Shown here in pieces: positions 1-7,526 of a stretch of 17,887 bases of DNA. The stretch lies in NCBI GenBank assembly GCA_000717735.1, contig JOBE01000086.1, forward strand, positions 1 through 17,887, given 5' to 3'. Numbering within the stretch: the stretch's first letter is position 1; the number at the start of each line of letters is the position of its first letter. A model generated the notes under the pieces. That model was not told the origin of the DNA and ran no database searches. It saw only the letters and a program-made list of their open reading frames with translations. Source of the stretch: Streptomyces griseoluteus. Its GTDB lineage: Bacteria; Actinomycetota; Actinomycetes; Streptomycetales; Streptomycetaceae. The translations under genes were made by a program, and so were the position numbers.

Positions 1-57
1 CCACCAAAATCTACACCTCTCTATTCGTCGGCAGCGTCAGATGTGTATAAGAGACAG
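1..57 (+). other. Illumina Nextera adapter contamination (5' end)
   Basis: Positions 25-57 match the Nextera Read 1 transposon end, finishing in the mosaic-end sequence GATGTGTATAAGAGACAG. Positions 17-24 (CTCTCTAT) equal the i5 index commonly numbered 502. Positions 1-16 resemble the i5 flow-cell oligo with two mismatches. Genomic DNA therefore begins at 58. An open reading frame running through this stretch would begin with the false peptide MYKRQ, a known contamination signature in protein databases. Confidence 0.98.
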
Positions 58-3000
58 GAACTGACCGGCCGCGCGCCGCGCACCGCACTCGAACGCGCCC
101 TGTGCGCCCTGTTCGGCGAGGTCCTCGACCGGCCCTGGGACAGCATCGACGACAACTTCTTCGCCTTCGGCGGCCATTCACTCCTCGCCACCCGCCTCAT
201 CAGCCGCATCCGCTCCGAACTCGGCGCCGAACTCGCCATCCGCACCGTCTTCGAGACCCCCACCGTCGCCGCCGTCGCCGAAACGCTCGCCCAGACCCTC
301 GCCGGATCCGGCGAGGGCACCCCACGGCAGGCCCTCGTCCGCGCCGAACGGCCCGCCGCCGTGCCCCTGTCCTCCGCCCAGCGCCGCCTGTGGTTCCTCA
401 ACCGGTTCGAGAACCAGCGCGCCGTCTACAACATGCCCTCCGCGATCCGGCTGACCGGCACCCTCGACGTACCTGCCCTCCAGGCCGCCCTCGGCGACCT
501 CGTCGGGCGCCACGAGAGCCTGCGCACCGTCTATCCCGACTCCGCGCACGGCCCCTGCCAGCGCGTCCTCGACGTCGAGGCCGCCCGTCCCCTCCTGCGT
601 ACGGAGCAGATCCCGGAGGCCGACGTCGCCGCCGGGGTGTCCCGGATCGCCGCCGCCGGATTCGACGTCACCGCCGACCCGCCCGTCCGCGCCCACCTGT
701 TCACCACAGGACCCGACGCGTACGTGTTCGTGCTGGTCGTCCACCACATCGCCGGCGACGGCTGGTCGATGGGCCCGCTCTGGCGCGACCTGTCGGCCGC
801 CTACACCGCCCGGCTGGCCGGCACCCCGTACACCGGGCCCGAACTGCCCGTGCAGTACGCCGACTACACCCTGTGGCAGCGGGACCTGCTCGGCGACGAG
901 GACGACCCGGACAGCGCCGCCTCCCGGCAGCTCGCCCACTGGCGCGAGGCACTGGACGGCGTCGCCGAGGAGACCGCGCTGCCGACCGACCGGCCCCGCC
1001 CCACCGTCGCGTCCCACCGCGGCGGCCTGGCACCGTTCCACGTCCCCGCCACACTGCACCGGCGACTCCTCGACGTCGCCGAACAGACCGACAGCAGCCT
1101 GTTCATGGTGGTGCAGACCGCCCTGGCCGCACTCCTCACCCGGCTCGGCGGCAGCACCGACATCGTCATCGGCACCCCGATCGCCGGCCGCACCGACGAG
1201 GCGCTCGACGACCTCGTGGGCTTCTTCGTCAACACGCTGGCCCTGCGCACGGACACCTCGGGCGACCCGACGGCACGCGAACTCCTGCGGCGCGTCCGCG
1301 CCACCGACCTCGCCGCCTACGAGAACCAGGACGTGCCCTTCGAACGGCTCGTCGAGGTCCTCAACCCGGTCCGCTCCATGGCCCGGCACCCGCTGTTCCA
1401 GGTCATGCTGTCCCTCCACAACACCTCCGAGGACCTGCCCGACCTGCCCTCGGTGACGGCCGAGAACGTGCCGGTGGAGAACGACGCCGCCCTCTTCGAC
1501 CTGCACGTCGACCTCACCGAGAGCCGTACCGGAGACGGCACGCCCGGCGGGATGGACTGCTACGTCGAGTACAGCGAGGACCTGTTCGAACGGGACACCG
1601 CCGAGGACTTCGGCGCCCGGCTCGTCCGCATGCTCGCGGCCTTCGCCGACGACCTGGACCTGCGGACGGCGGCCGTCGACCTGCTCGGCCCCGACGAGCG
1701 GGAACTCCTGCTCACCGGACGGAACGACACCGACCGCCCCGCCGCACCCGACACGCTGGTACGGCGGTTCGAGGAGCAGGCGGCCCGCACGCCGGACGCC
1801 CCCGCACTCCGGACGAGCGGACAGACGCTGAGCTACGCGCAGCTGAACGCCCGCGCCAACCGGATCGCCCGACGGCTGATCGCCCGGGGCGCCGGACCCG
1901 AGGACCTGGTGGCCCTCGTGCTGCCCCGGTCGGCGGAGATGGTCACCGCGATGCTCGGCGTACTCAAGGCGGGCGCTGCCTACCTGCCGGTGGACCCGAC
2001 GCAGCCGGAGGCACGCACCGCCGGCGTCCTGGCGGACGCGGCCCCCGCGGTCGTCCTCACGGCCGCGACGGTCGGGGAGATGCTGGACGGGGAGGGGGCG
2101 TACGACCTGGTGGGGAACCCGGGTGACGAGGTCCCGATGGGGAACCCGGGTGACGCGGACCGGGTGCGGCCGCTGACCCCCGCCCACCCGGCGTACGTCA
2201 TCTACACCTCGGGCTCCACGGGCCGCCCCAAGGGCGTGGTGGTCGAGCACCGCTCGGTGGTCAACTTCGTCGACGGCACCAACGCCTACTACGGCCTGAC
2301 CTCCGCCGACACCGCCCTGCACTTCGGGACACCGACGTTCGACGTCTCGGTCCTGGAGATCTTCTGCCCCCTGCTGACCGGCGCCACCCTGGTGGTCGCC
2401 GACGTCGACCAGCGCCGCGACCCGGAGCTGCTCACCGGGTTCATCCGGGAGCAGGCCGTCACGATGGCCTTCCTGCCGCCCGCCCTGCTGCCGCTGCTCG
2501 ACCCGGACCGGCTGACCTGCCTGCGGATCGTCGCCGTCGGCGGAGAGGCGTGCCCCGCGGGACTGGCCGGCACCTGGGCCACCGACGAACGCCGGTTCAT
2601 CAACAACTACGGGCCCACCGAGAGCACCGTGGCCGTCACCATGACCGACTGCCTGCCCGGCCACGACCAGAACCCGCCGATCGGCCACCCGATCGACAAC
2701 GTCCGGGTGTACGTCCTGGACGGGGACCTGAACCCGGTTCCCGCCGGGGTCGCCGGCGAGCTCTACGTCGCGGGCGACGGTCTCGCACGCGGCTATCTGG
2801 GGCGGGCGGGACTGACCGCCGAGCGCTTCGTGGCATGCCCGTACGGGGACCCCGGAACGCGCATGTACCGCACCGGAGACCTGGTGCGGTGGCGCCGCGA
2901 CGGCGAGCTCGACTTCCTCGGCCGCGCCGACGACCAGGTGAAGATCCGCGGATTCCGGATCGAACCGGGCGAGGTCGAGGCGGTGCTCGCCGCCCACCCG

Positions 3001-3636
3001 GCGGTCGGACAGGTCCGCGTGCTGGCCGTGGACCTCCCCGCGGCGGGGCTCGGTCTCGTCGCCTACGTGGTGCCCTCGGCGTCTGCCGTGACCTCGGCGT
3101 CCTCGGCGTCCGCGGCGCTTTCGGGGGAGGCCCGGGCGGCCGACGTCGAGGCGCTGCTGAGGCGGCACGCGGAGGCGGCACTGCCCGCGCACATGGTGCC
3201 GTCGGCGTTCTGCGTACTGGACGACGACGCACTGCCGATGACACCCCACGGAAAGCTGGACCGGAACAAGCTCCTGAGCCTGGACCTCCGGACGGAGGAA
3301 CGTCCCCGCGAGGCACCGGAGACGGAGACCGAGCGGGCGGTGGCCGCCATCTGGGAGACCGTCCTCGGCGGCGGTCCGGTCGGCCGGGACGAGAGCTTCT
3401 TCGCCCTGGGCGGTCACTCGCTGCTGGTGGTCCAGGCCGTCAACGCGATCCGGACACGGTTCGGGATCTCCCTGCCCATCCAGCGGTTCTTCCAGGAACC
3501 GAGCGTGGCCAGGCTGGCGCGCGCCATCGACCTGACCCTGGCGGCCCCGGCACCGGACCCCGCCGACGACGGCCCCCGGATCGTGCGGCGCGGTCGTACG
3601 GCCCGCACGGCCCCCACCACGGGAGGACACCGGTGA
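58..3636 (+). CDS. Nonribosomal peptide synthetase, C-terminal part (T-C-A-T), 5' truncated
   Basis: This is the last 1192 residues of an NRPS. The start is missing because the contig begins inside a carrier domain. Domain order by position: T1 with [10 protein letters not shown] (phosphopantetheine Ser codon at 178); condensation domain about 360-1730 with [12 protein letters not shown], catalytic HHIAGDG (742-762) and RHPLFQVML, most like an LCL type because of the YNMP motif; adenylation domain about 1740-3290 with [11 protein letters not shown] (from 2203), NNYGPTE (from 2602), YRTGDL, and GKLDR with the catalytic Lys at 3253; T2 with [10 protein letters not shown] (Ser codon at 3418). 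After T2 only a basic 40-residue tail follows: no thioesterase, reductase or further condensation domain, so release must use another protein. Aligned by eye with GrsA, the specificity residues read roughly D-V-L-F-V-V-N-V-A-K, a code I do not recognise. The stop overlaps the start of the next gene. The substrate and product are unknown. Confidence 0.95.
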   Translation, partial: ELTGRAPRTALERALCALFGEVLDRPWDSIDDNFFAFGGHSLLATRLISRIRSELGAELAIRTVFETPTVAAVAETLAQTLAGSGEGTPRQALVRAERPAAVPLSSAQRRLWFLNRFENQRAVYNMPSAIRLTGTLDVPALQAALGDLVGRHESLRTVYPDSAHGPCQRVLDVEAARPLLRTEQIPEADVAAGVSRIAAAGFDVTADPPVRAHLFTTGPDAYVFVLVVHHIAGDGWSMGPLWRDLSAAYTARLAGTPYTGPELPVQYADYTLWQRDLLGDEDDPDSAASRQLAHWREALDGVAEETALPTDRPRPTVASHRGGLAPFHVPATLHRRLLDVAEQTDSSLFMVVQTALAALLTRLGGSTDIVIGTPIAGRTDEALDDLVGFFVNTLALRTDTSGDPTARELLRRVRATDLAAYENQDVPFERLVEVLNPVRSMARHPLFQVMLSLHNTSEDLPDLPSVTAENVPVENDAALFDLHVDLTESRTGDGTPGGMDCYVEYSEDLFERDTAEDFGARLVRMLAAFADDLDLRTAAVDLLGPDERELLLTGRNDTDRPAAPDTLVRRFEEQAARTPDAPALRTSGQTLSYAQLNARANRIARRLIARGAGPEDLVALVLPRSAEMVTAMLGVLKAGAAYLPVDPTQPEARTAGVLADAAPAVVLTAATVGEMLDGEGAYDLVGNPGDEVPMGNPGDADRVRPLTPAHPAYVIYTSGSTGRPKGVVVEHRSVVNFVDGTNAYYGLTSADTALHFGTPTFDVSVLEIFCPLLTGATLVVADVDQRRDPELLTGFIREQAVTMAFLPPALLPLLDPDRLTCLRIVAVGGEACPAGLAGTWATDERRFINNYGPTESTVAVTMTDCLPGHDQNPPIGHPIDNVRVYVLDGDLNPVPAGVAGELYVAGDGLARGYLGRAGLTAERFVACPYGDPGTRMYRTGDLVRWRRDGELDFLGRADDQVKIRGFRIEPGEVEAVLAAHPAVGQVRVLAVDLPAAGLGLVAYVVPSASAVTSASSASAALSGEARAADVEALLRRHAEAALPAHMVPSAFCVLDDDALPMTPHGKLDRNKLLSLDLRTEERPREAPETETERAVAAIWETVLGGGPVGRDESFFALGGHSLLVVQAVNAIRTRFGISLPIQRFFQEPSVARLARAIDLTLAAPAPDPADDGPRIVRRGRTARTAPTTGGHR
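2111..2155 (+). repeat. In-frame 18-bp direct repeat inside the adenylation domain
   Basis: The 18-mer TGGGGAACCCGGGTGACG occurs at 2111-2128 and again at 2138-2155, with a 27-bp (nine-codon) period. It encodes VGNPGDEVP then MGNPGDADR in the loop before the ATP-binding YTSGSTG motif. The frame is kept, so this looks like a recent in-frame duplication in a variable loop. Confidence 0.85.
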
Positions 3637-4121
3637 AACCCGTCACCCAAGAAGAGATACGCCGCTCCTTCGTCAACATGTCGAAGAGCAGGTCCAAGGC
3701 GCTGACCGTCCCCGTCCTTGACGAAGTGGAATGGGAGGACCTCGACTTCTACGCGTGGACCGACGGCCGGGACCTCAGCCGCGCCTACCTCGTGGTGCAG
3801 CGGACGGACCGATGCGTCGCCGTGGAACTGCGGGCCACCCGGCGGACCGCGGACCTCCGCCGGAAGTCCATCTGCGGGTTCTGCTTCACGTCCCATCCGG
3901 TCGGCGGCACGGCCCTGTTCTCCGCTCTCAAGAGCGGAAAGGAGGGGCGGCTCGGCAACTCGGTGGGGATCTACGTCTGCCGGAGCCTGGCCTGCTCCGC
4001 CTACGCCCGGGACAAGATCGCGGCCCCGATGGGGCAGATGGGCGAGACGCTCGGCGTGGAGGAGCGCACGGCCCGGGTCGAGAACGGTTTGGAGAGCTTC
4101 CTGACACGCATCCTTGAGTGA
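3633..4121 (+). CDS. FBP/FusB-like elongation-factor-G-binding zinc-finger protein
   Basis: The product has 162 residues and starts at GTG 3633, preceded by GGGAGG (3621-3626). The start overlaps the NRPS stop as GTGA, so translation is probably coupled. The C-terminal half has a treble-clef zinc-finger pattern: C81-x2-C84 and C116-x4-C121, with the surrounding ICGFCFTSH and [14 protein letters not shown] typical of actinobacterial FBP-domain proteins. Relatives include staphylococcal FusB/FusC, which bind EF-G and free it from fusidic-acid-stalled ribosomes. FusB is longer (about 213 residues), so the N-terminal helical part is shorter here. Actinobacterial FBP proteins are common and their role is not established. 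Placement behind an NRPS could mean self-protection of the ribosome, but that is inference. There is no signal peptide or membrane segment, so it should be cytoplasmic. Confidence 0.88.
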   Translation: MKPVTQEEIRRSFVNMSKSRSKALTVPVLDEVEWEDLDFYAWTDGRDLSRAYLVVQRTDRCVAVELRATRRTADLRRKSICGFCFTSHPVGGTALFSALKSGKEGRLGNSVGIYVCRSLACSAYARDKIAAPMGQMGETLGVEERTARVENGLESFLTRILE

Positions 4122-4218
4122 GGGCCAGGGGCTTGGGGCCTGGGGCTTGGGGCCTCGGGCCTCGGGCCTCGGGCCCCGGGCCCCGGGCCCCGGGCCTGGG
4201 GTCTGGGGCGTGGGGCCG
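4121..4218 (+). repeat. G-rich heptamer tandem array, possible G-quadruplex
   Basis: Fourteen consecutive 7-bp units follow the pattern [G/C]GGGCYY, starting at the last base of the FBP stop codon (first unit degenerate, clean units from 4128). The first four clean units are GGGGCTT, GGGGCCT, GGGGCTT, GGGGCCT: four G4 runs with 3-nt loops, a classic G-quadruplex pattern. The middle units (4156-4197) become CGGGCCT and CGGGCCC, creating CCCGGG palindromes. The array looks like replication slippage and may vary in copy number between strains. Confidence 0.9.
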
Positions 4219-4242
4219 GCGTCTGGCGGCCTCCGGCGTCGA

Positions 4243-4270
4243 CTTTCGTCGTCGGAGGCTGAGACGAAAG
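4243..4270. promoter_or_regulatory. Inverted repeat upstream of the sensor kinase gene
   Basis: CTTTCGTC (4243-4250) and GACGAAAG (4263-4270) are perfect 8-bp inverted arms around a 12-nt spacer. The arms are the least GC-rich stretch in the intergenic region. They sit about 40-68 bp upstream of the likely transcription start at 4311, where an activator such as the neighbouring response regulator would bind. They could also form a terminator hairpin for the FBP gene, but no T-tract follows. Confidence 0.5.
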
Positions 4271-4298
4271 AGGGAAGCCCGGGGGCCGGTGTGCGTTC

Positions 4299-4304
4299 TA
4301 CGGT
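4299..4304 (+). promoter_or_regulatory. Possible -10 element for a leaderless kinase transcript
   Basis: TACGGT lies seven bases before the GTG at 4311, and no Shine-Dalgarno sequence is visible before that GTG or the ATG at 4320. The arrangement fits a leaderless mRNA, which is common in Streptomyces. I see no clear -35 box, which would be compatible with activator dependence. Confidence 0.35.
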
Positions 4305-4310
4305 GCGAGC

Positions 4311-6182
4311 GTGGACGTCATGTCGAAGTCGGGGGCCCGGAGCCGGGGCAAGAGCAACGACCAGGACCAGGGCCAGGACCAGGCCCGGGCCCAGGACGAG
4401 GGGCGGCGCCGGGGACAGGGCCTGGGCCGGTACGGGATCGGGGCGGTGCTCGCGGCCGCGTGGGCCTGGTTCGTGGTGCCGGGGCAGTGGTCGGCGCGCA
4501 GGACCACCGGAGAGGTGGCGCTCGCCGCGGTCGTCGCGCTGCTCGGCGCCGGGACCGAGGACCTGCTGGGCGCCGAGGGCTGGCAGTCGGCCGGGGTCGC
4601 CGTGGCCTCCGCCGTGCTGTCCCTGGTGCGGCGCAGACTTCCCGCGAGCGTGCTCGTCCTCACCGCGGGGCTCGCGCCCTTCGTGCCGGGCCTCGGGCCG
4701 CTGCTGCTCGTGGTCGGCTGGTCCTCCGGCCGGTACATCGCGGGCGCCGGGCACGCCCTCGCCGCGTTCATCGCCGCCTTCGTCGTGAACCTCGGGGGCA
4801 GCCTCGTCGAGACCTGGGACCGGCAGCGGCTGCTCGCCATGGCGCTCATGGCGACCCTCTACTACCTGGGCACCACCCTGGCCCCCGGGCTCGCCCACCG
4901 CTACTGGGCCCAGCGGCGGACCCTGCTGCACGCGCTGCAGGAGCGCAACGCCCAGCTGCTGCGGGAGCGGACGATGGTGGCCTGGCAGGCGCGGCTGCGG
5001 GAGCGGCAGCGGATCGCCCAGGACATGCACGACAGCCTCGGGCACCAACTGGCCCTGATCGCCGTGCACACGGGGGCCCTGGAGGTGGACCGGGACCTGA
5101 GCGAGCGGCAGCGCGAGGTGGTCGGCGTCCTGCGGAACGCGTCGGTGACGGCGATGCACGAGCTGCGGGAGGTCGTCGGAATACTCCGCGACGGCGTCGA
5201 GGCCGTCGGCGGGACCGCGGCGGCGCCCGGTCGGGCCGGCGACGAGACGGGGAGGGCGGCCCGGGGGATCGCGGGTATCGAAGGGCTCGTGGAGGCGGCC
5301 CGGGCGGCCGGCACGTCGGTCGCGCTGAGGCGAGCGGGGGACGAGCGGGCGCTGGAGCCGGCGGCCGACCACGCGGCGTACCGGATCGTGCAGGAGGCCC
5401 TCACGAACGCCTACAAGTACGCGCCGGGGGCGCCGATCGGCGTGGAGCTGCGGTACGAGCCGGACACCTTCGTGGTCGAGGTGCTCAACGAGCAGCCGGT
5501 GGGCGGGCCTTCGAAGGACGTGGTGAGCGGCGGGCAGGGCCTCACCGGACTCGCCGAGCGGGCCCGGCTCGTGGGCGGCATGTGCCACGCGGGCCCGGCC
5601 GACGGCGGCGGGTTCCGGGTGGCCGGGATGCTGCCGTACGGGGCGGCGCCCGTCGCGAAGGCGGCGCCTTTGGTCGATGCGGCCGACGACTTCCGGCAGC
5701 AGACCACGAAGCCGCTGGCGGGCGATGGTCGTCCGGTCGTGGTCGGACCGGCCGACTGGACGTTCACCGAGAGGGAGCTTGCGATGGCGGTACGCGGGGG
5801 CAGGGGCAGAAGCACGGGCGGTTCGATCGCACTGGGCTGCGGGATCGCGTTCGCGGCCCTCGTGCTCCTTGTGGTGGCGGCGGGCTTCGGTCTCTACTTC
5901 CTGATGGGGTCGGTGCAGAAGGGGATGATCGACCCGGAGGAGTACGACGCGATCGTGGTGGGCGAGCCCGAGCGGAAGGTCCGTGAGCGGCTCCCGTCGG
6001 GGGACACGATCGCCACCGCCGGCCTGAACGGCAAGGGACCCGCGATGCCGGACGGTGCCGACTGCCTGGTGCTGATGTCCTCGGAGGTGGGCGACAGCTT
6101 CGACACGGAGCCGGTTTTCCGGTTCTGCTTCAAGGACGGCAAGCTGATCGAGAAGAAGTCGTACGAGGTCGAGGCGCGGTAG
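4311..6182 (+). CDS. Two-component sensor histidine kinase (HisKA_3) with C-terminal membrane segment and tail domain
   Basis: The product has 623 residues. A charged, low-complexity N-terminus (1-40) is followed by about four to five hydrophobic segments (42-60, 68-83, 92-107, 112-160, 174-192). A coiled linker leads to the HisKA_3 dimerisation box with DMHDSLGHQL (phosphoacceptor H240). The HATPase domain carries an N-box around N366 (QEALTNAYKYAP) and a G-box at 407-414 (GGQGLTGL). Kinases of this class usually end about residue 445. Here a linker and a strong extra transmembrane helix (about 506-534) precede a 90-residue domain containing two Cys (585, 606) that should lie outside the membrane. 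The response regulator gene follows after 38 bp, so the two probably form a pair. Start is GTG 4311 or ATG 4320. The signal sensed is unknown; the tail may be a second sensor or an anchor. Confidence 0.93.
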   Translation: MDVMSKSGARSRGKSNDQDQGQDQARAQDEGRRRGQGLGRYGIGAVLAAAWAWFVVPGQWSARRTTGEVALAAVVALLGAGTEDLLGAEGWQSAGVAVASAVLSLVRRRLPASVLVLTAGLAPFVPGLGPLLLVVGWSSGRYIAGAGHALAAFIAAFVVNLGGSLVETWDRQRLLAMALMATLYYLGTTLAPGLAHRYWAQRRTLLHALQERNAQLLRERTMVAWQARLRERQRIAQDMHDSLGHQLALIAVHTGALEVDRDLSERQREVVGVLRNASVTAMHELREVVGILRDGVEAVGGTAAAPGRAGDETGRAARGIAGIEGLVEAARAAGTSVALRRAGDERALEPAADHAAYRIVQEALTNAYKYAPGAPIGVELRYEPDTFVVEVLNEQPVGGPSKDVVSGGQGLTGLAERARLVGGMCHAGPADGGGFRVAGMLPYGAAPVAKAAPLVDAADDFRQQTTKPLAGDGRPVVVGPADWTFTERELAMAVRGGRGRSTGGSIALGCGIAFAALVLLVVAAGFGLYFLMGSVQKGMIDPEEYDAIVVGEPERKVRERLPSGDTIATAGLNGKGPAMPDGADCLVLMSSEVGDSFDTEPVFRFCFKDGKLIEKKSYEVEAR

Positions 6183-6220
6183 CGCCGCGCCGGCCCGTAC
6201 CAAGCCGTGGGGGAGCAGCT

Positions 6221-6880
6221 GTGGCAGGGCAGCCCATCAGGGTCGTGATCGCCGACGACGAGCCTCTGATCAGGGCCGGTATCCGGATGATCCTCATCTC
6301 GGACCCGGAGATCGAGGTCGTCGGCGAGGCCGCCGACGGCCGGGCGGCGGTCGAGGCGGCGCGGGCGCACGCCGCGGACGTGGTGCTGCTCGACATCCAG
6401 ATGCCGGTGCTCGACGGCCTTTCGGCGCTGCCGGAGTTCCGTCGGGCGGTGCCGGAGGCCCGGGTGATCGTCCTGACGACCTTCGGGGAGCGGGAGAACG
6501 TGCTGCGGGCGCTCGAGCACGGCAGTGCCGGCTTCCTCCTGAAGGACACGGCGCCCGCGGAGTTGATCCGGGCGGTCAGGGCGGCCGCGGCGGGCGACGC
6601 GTATCTGTCGCCGGCGGCGACCCGGCACGTGGTGGAGCGGCTCGCCACGGGCCGGGAGGCCGCCCGTGCCAAGGAGGCCCGGGGGCGGGTCGCGGCGCTG
6701 AGCGAGAAGGAGCGCGAGGTGTTGGCGCTCCTCGGGGAGGGACTCTCCAACGCGGACGCGGGGAGACGGCTCCACATGAGCGAGGCCACGGTGAAGACGT
6801 ACGTGAGCCGGATCCTCGCCAAGCTGGACTGCGAGAACCGGGTGCAGGCGGCGCTGCTGGCACGGGACGCGGGCCTGTAG
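6221..6880 (+). CDS. NarL/FixJ-family response regulator
   Basis: The product has 219 residues and starts at GTG 6221 behind GGGGAG (6209-6214). The receiver domain has the acidic pair D12-D13, phosphoacceptor D58 (VLLDIQMP), T86/T87 and the conserved K108 (GFLLKDT). A linker leads to a LuxR-type helix-turn-helix (about 150-215) with LSEKEREVLALLGEGLSNADAGRRLHMSEATVKTYVSRILAKL. It should take phosphate from the kinase encoded just upstream and bind DNA as a dimer. The inverted repeat at 4243-4270 is the most obvious candidate target in the window, implying autoregulation, but this is inference. Length and motifs are normal for the family. Confidence 0.95.
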   Translation: MAGQPIRVVIADDEPLIRAGIRMILISDPEIEVVGEAADGRAAVEAARAHAADVVLLDIQMPVLDGLSALPEFRRAVPEARVIVLTTFGERENVLRALEHGSAGFLLKDTAPAELIRAVRAAAAGDAYLSPAATRHVVERLATGREAARAKEARGRVAALSEKEREVLALLGEGLSNADAGRRLHMSEATVKTYVSRILAKLDCENRVQAALLARDAGL

Positions 6881-6904
6881 GGCGCGTGCGTGGAGACACG
6901 CGTC
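6881..6904. terminator. Hairpin between convergent genes
   Basis: CGCGTG (6883-6888) pairs with CACGCG (6897-6902), and the stem extends to 8 bp (6881-6904) with one G-U pair around an 8-nt loop. It begins directly after the response regulator stop codon and sits between convergent genes. No T-tract follows, as is usual in Streptomyces terminators. Confidence 0.45.
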
Positions 6905-6908
6905 CCGG

Positions 6909-6956
6909 CTTGCCCCGGCGCTTGTCCCGGCGTCTGCCCTGGCGCCTCTACCGGCG
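6909..6956. repeat. Four degenerate 12-bp tandem units
   Basis: The units are CTTGCCCCGGCG, CTTGTCCCGGCG, TCTGCCCTGGCG and CCTCTACCGGCG. The last unit supplies the stop codon of the MarR gene on the minus strand. The pattern suggests slippage in the short convergent intergenic space. Confidence 0.65.
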
Positions 6957-7418
6957 CGGGTCCGGGAGGCCGCCCGTGCCCTCCGCGTTGTAGCGGAGCA
7001 GATAGGCGGCGAAGCCGGCCAGGTCGTCGGCGGACCAGTCCTTCAGGCGCTCCTGATAGGCCGCGAGCCGGCTCGTCTGCGCCGCGGCCAGGACCTTGGC
7101 GCCCGCCTCGGTGGGATGCAGGACCTGCACGCGATGGTCGTCGGGTGCGGGGCGCCGCTCGACGAAGCCGAGCTTCTCCAGGCCCGCGAGCTGGCGGCTG
7201 ACCGTCGACTTGTCCAGCAGGTAGTGGGCCGCGAGATCGGTCGCGCGGCAGCCGCGCTGCTCCTCGATGTGGGCGAGGAGCGTGTACGAGACGAGCGGCA
7301 GTTCGGGGTGGACCCGGGCCGCCGCGGCGCGGGCCCGGCGGGCGAAGGCCGTCAGCTCGCGCTGGATGACGTCCACCGACGCCTCGCGTGGTGGCTGCTG
7401 TGCGTCGGCGCCGGTCAT
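6948..7418 (-). CDS. MarR-family transcriptional regulator
   Basis: The product has 156 residues when started at the ATG at 7418, which has a good GAGGGAG ribosome-binding site 5 nt upstream. An in-frame GTG at 7457 would add 13 residues but has no such site. The winged-helix core is clear: LVSYTLLAHIEEQRGCRATDLAAHYLLDKSTVSRQLAGLEKLGFVERRPAPDDHRVQVLHPTEAG, including the recognition helix KSTVSRQLAGLE and the wing DDHRVQ. Helices at both ends would form the dimer. The gene is divergent from a membrane protein gene, with a palindrome between them, the usual layout for a MarR repressor controlling itself and an efflux-type target. The ligand is not predictable. One Cys (in EEQRGCRA) is present, but it is not in a recognised OhrR-type redox position. 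Confidence 0.93.
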   Translation of the reverse strand: MTGADAQQPPREASVDVIQRELTAFARRARAAAARVHPELPLVSYTLLAHIEEQRGCRATDLAAHYLLDKSTVSRQLAGLEKLGFVERRPAPDDHRVQVLHPTEAGAKVLAAAQTSRLAAYQERLKDWSADDLAGFAAYLLRYNAEGTGGLPDPRR

Positions 7419-7466
7419 GGGGGCTCCCTCGTCGTTCTCGGGCGGCTCGCCCGTCACGCGCTTTCG

Positions 7467-7481
7467 GTTGTATAGTACAAC
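7467..7481. promoter_or_regulatory. MarR-type operator between divergent genes
   Basis: GTTGTATAGTACAAC is a perfect inverted repeat with 6-bp arms around a 3-bp centre. A further half-site, GTTGTA, lies at 7491-7496. The area is strikingly AT-rich for this genome. On the minus strand, TTTACA (7498-7493) and TATACA (7474-7469) have an 18-bp spacer and could be the MarR promoter, with the -10 inside the operator. Binding here would block both divergent genes. Confidence 0.75.
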
Positions 7482-7526
7482 GGTTCTTTAGTTGTAAAAG
7501 CCAACCAAAGCCAGATGGAGGTTCCG

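Noticed and set aside
178..3630. Long open frame on the minus strand opposite the NRPS
   Set aside because: Its translation is low in recognisable motifs and mirrors the high third-position GC of the NRPS; it is an antisense shadow.
4121..4218. CRISPR array
   Set aside because: Units are 7 bp with no spacers and no cas genes; it is a simple tandem repeat.
3414..6203. 929-codon minus-strand open frame across FBP and kinase genes
   Set aside because: It spans two real genes and the repeat array and has no domain; a GC-driven shadow.
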